In this document: piece by piece, positions 26,801-32,620 of the stretch
Layout of the letters: every line of letters starts with the position of its first letter
Numbering within the stretch: position 1 is the first letter of the stretch
Assembly (NCBI RefSeq): GCF_009827545.1
Contig: NZ_WTYS01000001.1
Location: 434,001 to 498,000, forward strand
Origin: Pontixanthobacter gangjinensis
GTDB taxonomy: Bacteria; Pseudomonadota; Alphaproteobacteria; Sphingomonadales; Sphingomonadaceae
Direction: 5' to 3'
DNA length: 64,000 bases
Translations under genes and position numbers: made by a program
The notes under the pieces: generated by a model
Database searches by the model: none
Seen by the model: only the letters and a program-made list of their open reading frames with translations
What the model was told of the DNA's origin: nothing

Positions 26801-27982
26801 GATGACCTCGCTTGAACGGTCAGGGATTGATGCCGCAGCCCACTGGCCCAAGCCAAAGGCCCCGTCGATAGCAATTCTTAGAACAAAGGTGTCCTCATCA
26901 CGCGATAGAACGCGCACGAGATGCGGGAGGTAGGCGTCAATGCCGCAAGCATCAGCCGTGGCTGGAACGTCAGCGAACACCATCGCTCTTACTTGTGGAT
27001 CGCGATCGACACGCAAGCGCGCTATGTGTCCGTGCAAGATCTTGGGAGGTAACAGAGGCAGGCTTTCCGCCACGGCTTGGCGCACGGCACCATCGCGGTC
27101 GTTCACCAATCGCTTCAGAAAGGTGTCGAGTTTTTTGTTCTTGCCGGCGAATGTGCACAGCAAGCGTGCAATATGACGGCGTACGAATATGCGATTATCT
27201 TGTCGTGTCGGGCTCCCGCGATCACTTGTGGCTGCAAGCCGCTTCTCCAAAACAGAAATCAACGATTGAGGAGACAATGCCAGTAACGTGCTGATGGCAT
27301 CACACTGGGCCCAAGCAGCTTCGTCCGCGTCCAAGGCGACCCTGCGCGTGTCACGGACGGCCATATCTATCCAAAAACCTGAGAGCCGCTTGGTGGATTT
27401 CTCAGCCACCAATCTAAGCGCACGATGCGCCGCCTGCCTTACACGGCTATCACCCTGATATGCTCGCGCTTTTTCTAGGAGAGTAGCTAGGTCGCGGCTA
27501 AACAATTCCGATGAGTGCTCCAGTTCATTACCGGCAAGCAATTCACCCGCCTCATGTCCTGCCCGCTCCAGTGCGAATGCCAGCGCTCTTTCGCGTTCGC
27601 CAACTCTGCGACGGTATCGTTCCGTGACCGCGTCCCCATCGAAAAAATTACTCAGCGCTTTTGCGTCTCGGCGCAATTGCTGGCGATCCGCACCCAACTT
27701 ACCAGCAAAGTCTAGAATAGCAGCGTTGCGCTCGGAATCATCTTGGGCGTGACTGAAGCGGGCGCTGTAAAGTGCCGCAAGTTCGTGCATTGTCGCAATC
27801 TTTGACAATTGGGATGTGGCAAAACGAACAAGTGTCGTCAGATGCACTCCGCCAGAATTATCATCCGCATCGGTTGAGGCGGCGGCGATCTCATCGATAA
27901 TGTCTTGGTATACCCCCAGCAACAAGGGAGCGATATCAGCGCTAAGCGTGCCACGAAGACCACTGTGAATATTATCCGTCAA
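23801..27982 (-). CDS. HEAT-repeat protein fused to a PgsB/CapB-type amide ligase
   Basis: 1393 residues. The N-terminal 650 are soluble and helical, with HEAT-like repeats at about 225-400 (FLKRLVNDRDGAVRQAVAE, HIARLRVDRDPQVRAM). A membrane segment lies at about 686-707. The ligase domain (about 720-1045) matches Bacillus PgsB motif by motif: GTRGKSG P-loop at 732-738, KTTGCEA at 757-763, ECMGLNP at 809-815, NTYPDHEDVQGP at 835-846, NNRADRVPRSR at 1001-1011, FLIGSNIEG at 1027. PgsB is a Mur-ligase-like enzyme that builds poly-gamma-glutamate with ATP. A further 340 residues of unknown type follow. Bacillus PgsB has about 390 residues, so this is a large fusion. The polymer made is unknown. 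It is last in the operon, with ATGA overlap. Confidence 0.88.
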   Translation of the reverse strand: MTDNIHSGLRGTLSADIAPLLLGVYQDIIDEIAAASTDADDNSGGVHLTTLVRFATSQLSKIATMHELAALYSARFSHAQDDSERNAAILDFAGKLGADRQQLRRDAKALSNFFDGDAVTERYRRRVGERERALAFALERAGHEAGELLAGNELEHSSELFSRDLATLLEKARAYQGDSRVRQAAHRALRLVAEKSTKRLSGFWIDMAVRDTRRVALDADEAAWAQCDAISTLLALSPQSLISVLEKRLAATSDRGSPTRQDNRIFVRRHIARLLCTFAGKNKKLDTFLKRLVNDRDGAVRQAVAESLPLLPPKILHGHIARLRVDRDPQVRAMVFADVPATADACGIDAYLPHLVRVLSRDEDTFVLRIAIDGAFGLGQWAAASIPDRSSEVIGILRSSLAEVKQRIESPKIRRWASEASEKLWLLSDKEARAIAAVLTAHSARLKEGQSRLASDLQEHVFEDPDKLGRVMAVLAQQGFGFDLTQGSRPKLQKGDKFSRRLWRTLFELRISATDKRQAFLHTIGRSYRGTISAPSARLAELAPTKVPGEPLFQSEDGNWRNFVPLLDQVLGAIDLGKPIKVYTSEGITTITPPTGVLRRFKTFWSISEKFAALADLRNRTGGEYSAALRKYGVELEFAPHSDAYVVGESGPEVPADTSVTRFFSAGGILAAAPIFWDNAVAYFATVFANTLAQLALFLVIVCLWFFGRHIVLGYHAKRVRKEIPLMLGGWGTRGKSGTERLKAGLINALGAPLVSKTTGCEAMFLNGESFGELTEMFLFRPYDKATIWEQYSLIKIARRLKARVFLWECMGLNPTYVHVLQQDWMRDDIGTITNTYPDHEDVQGPAGRNIPEVMCEFIPQDSILLTTEEEMLPILQEGSDKVGTRLRAINWKQAGLIHQRLLDRFPYEEHPYNIALVTAMGDELGLEADYCIKEMSDRVVADLGVLKTYPRSLIDGRILEYVMGNSANERFGAMGNWDRMGFAEHDLAKDPEIFVTTVVNNRADRVPRSRVFARLLVNDISVDRHFLIGSNIEGLVSFIAEEWDTYALSVNLEDGLGTAAEQFDQLVRRQRVPINPEQLLGRLQAMVDGVGGTADPAILSKAFESQEIAQILKDHSIEHGDDIAAYFEQQAGFFSDYQKLRGAISSSQAADQHLAEVRDFLKRVFMAKIVPVRDFYIKGEAVVRLIARNSPPGLVNRIMGMQNIKGTGLDLVYRFQAWEAANKACEQALDSDAATSEKGIAALAAFQEFGALSDTKVKETIARLAERPNLPQAFGKPQLETILSRLIEQQAAYQSVSQTDEPENGKGWEFLGKPKKYFLELAEGILDGGDAVNRKRAADRIYEALIAEQISSGRAAVELKYITARQKGGWMTSALDSIRNRLSGWLVKSDNR

Positions 27983-28863
27983 CGGCCAGCCACATCACGC
28001 TTGAGACCGCTTTCAAGACAGGCGCGGAACGCAGCGCGTAAATCACCATCGTCGATAAGCGATTGCCTCGTCTCAGCTGCTATCTCAATATGCGCGAACC
28101 CCTTAAATCCCTCCGCACGCAGCACCTGGCCTTGTTTGTTTTGCAGCGCACCCAGTTCTTTTGATTCCATCGGGTAAACCGCGACGCGCAGCGGCCGAAG
28201 ATTGATCGAAAGGCAATCCGCCAAATCTAGCAATTGGCTGGATGGCTCATCACTACCATCGCTTACGATAATGTCGGCATTGCGGGCCACAGTAGTTTCG
28301 CGCCGCATTCGATCGAATCCATGAAGCTGAACAACCCGCCCTTGCGGGTATTTCTTCGCGAAAGCACTGGAAAAAGCGGTCAAATAATGCGTTTCATGAC
28401 GCGCCGGATCGCCCCCTCCTTTGCAATCTTTTGTTGGACGGCGGGGCGCAGAATTCCACGCGACAGCAGCGGCTTCACCTTCGCCAAAAAGCGCAATTGC
28501 GAGCGTGCCAGTGTGCCGGTCAGACGCACGGTGAGGGGCAGTCAGCGCCAAACCAATCGGCGGTCTGCGGCGCAGAAGATACCCGCCTCGCCCAAGGCAT
28601 TCCCCTTCTTTTTCACGATAAAGTGTGCTGTTTGGCCAGTCAGAAATATTTGTCTTCAGTAATCCCGTGGGAATCTTAGCGCCTGGCTTTTCGGCCAGCA
28701 GGTCAAGGAAGGATGCCTCGGCTCGGTCAAACTCGGCTGCCGTCGGCACAGCAAATGCTGCGCTGTCTTTCAGCGGACGAAATAGCTGATAAGCTAGGGT
28801 AGATGCCACAATAACCATACTGACAATCAGAATTCCGCGCGAGAATCGCGGCATTGCTCTCAT
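27979..28863 (-). CDS. Membrane-anchored putative amidohydrolase in the PgsBC-like operon
   Basis: 294 residues. An N-terminal anchor or uncleaved signal (ILIVSMVIVASTLAYQLF) sends the rest to the periplasm. Motifs recall zinc amidohydrolases of the N-formylglutamate amidohydrolase/poly-gamma-glutamate hydrolase type: TAPHRASD at 108-115, HETHY at 156-160, QLHGF at 179-183 and HIEIAAETR at 258-266, offering His, His and Glu as metal or catalytic residues. Cys89, Cys147, Cys217 and Cys282 may form disulfides. It sits between the 257-residue gene and the ligase with ATGA overlaps on both sides. A role in cutting or releasing the polymer fits, but the family assignment is only a motif-level guess. 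Confidence 0.6.
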   Translation of the reverse strand: MRAMPRFSRGILIVSMVIVASTLAYQLFRPLKDSAAFAVPTAAEFDRAEASFLDLLAEKPGAKIPTGLLKTNISDWPNSTLYREKEGECLGRGGYLLRRRPPIGLALTAPHRASDRHTGTLAIALFGEGEAAAVAWNSAPRRPTKDCKGGGDPARHETHYLTAFSSAFAKKYPQGRVVQLHGFDRMRRETTVARNADIIVSDGSDEPSSQLLDLADCLSINLRPLRVAVYPMESKELGALQNKQGQVLRAEGFKGFAHIEIAAETRQSLIDDGDLRAAFRACLESGLKRDVAGR

Positions 28864-29633
28864 TGCTCCTCCCCGTCATCGCTAATTGCCTTTCCTTCAT
28901 AGACAACATGCACGGAATAATCGCGTCCATCGATACCCATAGGGCCAAGAACGCGCCAACGATTGGTAAAGAGATTGGCGCGCTCCGAATTTGTTAAGAA
29001 TTCTGGCGGTAAGGCGTTGGCCTTCGCAAGATTGGCTTGTTCTTCCGGACTACGGCGGCGAAAAGCTGCCAAAGCTGTGGAACCAATAAACGAAACACGT
29101 TCATAAGTCCTCACATCAATCTTCTGCACCCCTTCACCCAATTCGATTGCCGAGATTTCAATAGAGGAGGCGGCCGGATCGCTAACCAGAACCGCATCAT
29201 CTTGCAGGGCAATAAGCCCCTTATCTTTCCCGCGAAATATCCGCACCGGGCGCTTATACGGAAGAAGTTTGTCGGGCCGCAAAGAGAGCGAAAAGATGTC
29301 CCTATTGTAGATCAATGCGCCCTGTGCATCCTTCAACGTCACGCGATAACCGTATGTCCAATTGTCTCGTTCTTCCCAAGATTCTGGGGCAATAACCGGC
29401 TGAGAGATTATTCGGATTAAGCTCGCTGGCTGTGTAAAGGCAAATCTTGTCGGAGTTTCCGAAGACAACCGGTAAACCAATGTCCGACTGGCCGCTGCCA
29501 GTTCTTCGCGCGTTTCTTCTGGTTTCGGGACAACCAAATCGGTAATTTCATCACCAAAAACAGACCAAGCAAGCAATAAAGCGAAGCCTGATCCGCAAAC
29601 AGCCGCGATCACGGTAAGGTCGCGCAAGCGCAT
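28860..29633 (-). CDS. Membrane-anchored periplasmic protein of unknown function in the PgsBC-like operon
   Basis: 257 residues with one N-terminal membrane segment (LTVIAAVCGSGFALLLAWSVF) and a mostly beta-rich periplasmic part (RFAFTQPASLIRIISQP, YGYRVTLKDAQGALIYNRDIF). No catalytic motif or known domain is recognised. It starts with a TAATG overlap against the PgsC-like gene (base 29633) and ends with ATGA into the hydrolase-like gene. In Gram-positive systems small PgsE/CapE peptides and the larger PgsA/CapA are the other subunits; this protein resembles neither. It may be a structural subunit of the synthase complex. Confidence 0.7.
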   Translation of the reverse strand: MRLRDLTVIAAVCGSGFALLLAWSVFGDEITDLVVPKPEETREELAAASRTLVYRLSSETPTRFAFTQPASLIRIISQPVIAPESWEERDNWTYGYRVTLKDAQGALIYNRDIFSLSLRPDKLLPYKRPVRIFRGKDKGLIALQDDAVLVSDPAASSIEISAIELGEGVQKIDVRTYERVSFIGSTALAAFRRRSPEEQANLAKANALPPEFLTNSERANLFTNRWRVLGPMGIDGRDYSVHVVYEGKAISDDGEEQ

Positions 29634-32212
29634 TAGTCAGTCTCGCTTTTGTCAGGATTTATCATCAAGACCGCGGCGCGCTTATTTTGCGAGTGATTCA
29701 GATACCGCAAAGCAGTCAGTGGAAATGCCTCATATCCAGCGAAAGCCTTGCTACGCTCCGCAAATGCAGAACTGAAACCAGCGTTGAATGCATATTGCCG
29801 AAGTCGCCCCCTCTCTTCTGCAGAGATGCCAATATGCAAAGGTATGATGATGACTTTTGGGTCGCCCTTCAGCGGGCCAGCCCTTTGCGGGAAGGGGCGG
29901 ATTTGTAACGTTAGCGCCGGCCTGTCTTCCAATTGACGAATGACAGTTTGGTTGATCACACCGAAAGCGTGAGATTGCTTTCCGTCATACTGTAGCTCTC
30001 TTGGCGCCAACAAAACGGAGCCCGCGCCACTTCCCCACTGCAAGGACAGAGCGGCGCTGACAAATTCCATGGCGGCGACCGGTTCTGCCGCACCTTCTTG
30101 CCGCAATTCGCGTCGCAGAAACCCCAAAATTGTTGTGTCACCTCCTCCAGAAGCGGTGAACAAATAAGCACCATCGCCTCCATCCCTGGAAGTTAACAGC
30201 CAATTGGGACGGTCTTCAATCGCGCACATCTCCAGAGCGAGCCCCAGCATTCGCGAATTATTGATAGAAACGGAAGGGGCAACGCTAGCTGCCAAATCTT
30301 TCAGTAGCGGCTCAGCCACTTCAAAACGCAGGAATGCCAATTCTTCGACATCGGTCAGGGTTTCGGTGATCGGACTTTCCGTGGGGATTACGCATTGCCC
30401 GAGCTCATTAGAATCAGGAATCAGCGCTTTGTTCAGTTCGTTAATCGAAGCAGGCGTTAGAACGGCCCGCGACGCCGCACGCGAGCCGTCTTCATTTTGG
30501 TCAATTCTTGATACGTCAAACCTGGTAACGAGCTCTGGTATCGCTTTACGTAACTCTGGAAGGTTTGTGGTTATTGCAGCGCGATCTACAAACGACACAA
30601 TCGGTATCTCGTTCGAGCCATCAAAACCGACTAGCATTTCATTGCTCGAGGCGGATTGCCGAAATGTCTGAAGGACGGTCTGAGCAGGAATGGAGCCGGG
30701 CGCGCGCGGCGCAGTAAAGACCAGCCAGCGCGCATCAGTTAACTCAGATATCCGCTGCGCAGCATGCGCCAAACCGGGCGTCAGAGTGGGGTCGGGGACG
30801 GTAATTGCCAAATTCTCTTCCGCCGCCGGATCATACAACAGAACATCCCGCCCTATCCCGTCTTCCCTTCGTAAGGCGACTATGCCATTCGACAACACTT
30901 CGACCCGCCAGCCACCGGAAGAAGCGACAGCGCCAGCCTGTACTGGTGGCAAACCAGCTTCGAGCAACTCTATTGCATCACCAAGAGCTCTGGCGGATTT
31001 AATGCTAAGTGCCGCTGTTTCGCTTCTGACGACGCGCGAATATGCATCACCGACGGCAGCCACGATAAACTCATCTTGCCGTTTGATTGCCTCGGCTGCT
31101 GCATCGTCGGTGCTTCTTGTCCCTCCAAGCGCCGCCTGGGGCAGAATTAGGGCAAGTAGGAAACCTGCAAGATTACCCATAGCGGCCCCGACAAAAGAGA
31201 CCTGCAAGGTCGATCGCATCAAGCGTGGGAAGATGTTCTTGTCGTGGGCCTTGATCGCCAAGAGTGTCGATAGGAGATACCCAAAACCATAAAAATCAGT
31301 GGTTTTGACATCTAATGCAAAATACACGATCGCGTGGCCAACAATCAATTTCAATGCGAAGCTGATGTTGAAAAACAACAGCATCTTGCGCCCACCCTCG
31401 ATCGTCATATTTTCAAGCCAAGGGGTTTTGAGCAGCATTCTGGCAATTGCGTAAATGACAATAGCCTCACCAAAAGATGCAAGGATTTTTGTCGGTTGAT
31501 ACCATTGCAGGGCAATCAGCGCCGGGATCAAGATTCCCGAGAAATCCCAGCCATATTTAACGTTCATATGCGACGCATAAAGGGCGGTGAGAACCAAAAT
31601 CATATAGGCTTTGGGACTCGCCAAGACCGAACTGGCCAACCCTTCGTATAGGTAAGAAACGCCGCTGATCCGGAAGTTTGTGAATTCCATCAGACCATAT
31701 CTGATGATCAACAACGACAACGCAGTCACCACGACTAGCGAGAACATTCCGCGTATTATTCCAGGCTTCCAGAACTGGTTTGCCATGAGCGATATGATGA
31801 CGAGGCCGAAGCTTTGCATATCGCTGCGCCAGTCAAATTCTCGGTTCCAATTTTGCGTCATCCATTCTGCGACTTCTGGAAGCACAAACCCGTCTAATGT
31901 CATCCGAACCGCGACGCTGGCTAGGATCAAGCCCATAAAACGGTCACGGCCGAACAGGCTCGGCCATTTGCCGCGTCCAATTTTCTCTGAGAACACCCAG
32001 ACAATTGTATAGGTCAAGACTGCTTCGATAACGATGACACCGGCCGCCAAGGGCTTCACAATCAAGAGCGGGACCAAGTAGCCTGGAACAACCAAGCCGG
32101 ACAAGACCCAGCCAAAGCGGAGGTTGAAGAAACACAGAACAAAAACGCCAACCCAAACGGTGGTAATAACCGAACTGGCCAGGCCTCCCTCAGGGAAAAT
32201 GGGAAGGATCAT
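29633..32212 (-). CDS. Duplicated PgsC/CapC-like membrane protein with large soluble tail
   Basis: 859 residues. Residues 1-360 contain two tandem PgsC-like units. The first has FGWVLSGLVVPGYLVPLL at about 33-50, then an AVLTYTIVW segment and a second half with SFGLVIISLMANQ, just as in Bacillus PgsC. The second has YGWDFSGILIPALIAL at about 220-235 with FGYLLSTLLAIKAHD. About 10-11 membrane helices are likely. Residues 370-859 are soluble, probably periplasmic, and of unknown fold, possibly two related halves. Bacillus PgsC has about 150 residues, so this is a duplication plus an added domain. PgsC is thought to form the membrane part of the polyglutamate synthase. The gene starts 22 bases after the response regulator. 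Confidence 0.85.
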   Translation of the reverse strand: MILPIFPEGGLASSVITTVWVGVFVLCFFNLRFGWVLSGLVVPGYLVPLLIVKPLAAGVIVIEAVLTYTIVWVFSEKIGRGKWPSLFGRDRFMGLILASVAVRMTLDGFVLPEVAEWMTQNWNREFDWRSDMQSFGLVIISLMANQFWKPGIIRGMFSLVVVTALSLLIIRYGLMEFTNFRISGVSYLYEGLASSVLASPKAYMILVLTALYASHMNVKYGWDFSGILIPALIALQWYQPTKILASFGEAIVIYAIARMLLKTPWLENMTIEGGRKMLLFFNISFALKLIVGHAIVYFALDVKTTDFYGFGYLLSTLLAIKAHDKNIFPRLMRSTLQVSFVGAAMGNLAGFLLALILPQAALGGTRSTDDAAAEAIKRQDEFIVAAVGDAYSRVVRSETAALSIKSARALGDAIELLEAGLPPVQAGAVASSGGWRVEVLSNGIVALRREDGIGRDVLLYDPAAEENLAITVPDPTLTPGLAHAAQRISELTDARWLVFTAPRAPGSIPAQTVLQTFRQSASSNEMLVGFDGSNEIPIVSFVDRAAITTNLPELRKAIPELVTRFDVSRIDQNEDGSRAASRAVLTPASINELNKALIPDSNELGQCVIPTESPITETLTDVEELAFLRFEVAEPLLKDLAASVAPSVSINNSRMLGLALEMCAIEDRPNWLLTSRDGGDGAYLFTASGGGDTTILGFLRRELRQEGAAEPVAAMEFVSAALSLQWGSGAGSVLLAPRELQYDGKQSHAFGVINQTVIRQLEDRPALTLQIRPFPQRAGPLKGDPKVIIIPLHIGISAEERGRLRQYAFNAGFSSAFAERSKAFAGYEAFPLTALRYLNHSQNKRAAVLMINPDKSETD

Positions 32213-32233
32213 CCACCCATTCCTGAGGTTAGG

Positions 32234-32620
32234 CTACTTCTTTGTTTCATTGGCTTTTTTCAAAACCGACTGAACAGTTTCGACTATGAGGTTCGTGCTT
32301 ACTGGCTTGCGGATCATGCCAGCAATCCCGAGGTCCTGACCCAATTCCAATATTTGAGCGGTTACGGAAGCAGACATGACAACAATTGGCGGCGCATCGG
32401 GAAATCGGCTTGGAACTTGGCGAAGGAACTGGATGCCATCGATTTTTGGCATAACCAAATCGAGTAAGATCAAATCAAACTGACGCTTGGCCAGCATTTC
32501 GAGCCCAGCTTGGCCATCATGTGCAATCGTCGCGGCAAACCCCTCAAGCTCAAGCAGTGAAGCAATCATATCGCACAGCAGATCGTCATCATCGATGATC
32601 AATATCGATTTGCCGTTCAT
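32234..32620 (-). CDS. Single-domain response regulator
   Basis: 128 residues, a bare receiver domain. Acidic pocket at Asp10-13 (LIIDDDD), phospho-acceptor Asp54 (LILLDLVMP), Ser83 and Lys105 (MIRKPV) are all present, so it should be phosphorylatable. There is no output domain; it should act by protein contact. The ATG at 32620 overlaps the stop of the CHASE2 gene (ATGA), so the longer reading from 32695 is rejected. It comes 22 bases before the PgsC-like gene, placing it inside the polymer-synthase-like operon, perhaps switching the complex on or off directly. Confidence 0.88.
   Translation of the reverse strand: MNGKSILIIDDDDLLCDMIASLLELEGFAATIAHDGQAGLEMLAKRQFDLILLDLVMPKIDGIQFLRQVPSRFPDAPPIVVMSASVTAQILELGQDLGIAGMIRKPVSTNLIVETVQSVLKKANETKK

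Noticed and set aside
27979-29633. PgsA/CapA identity for either of the two small operon proteins
   Set aside because: Neither shows the metallophosphatase-like motifs of PgsA/CapA; the 257-residue one has no motif at all.
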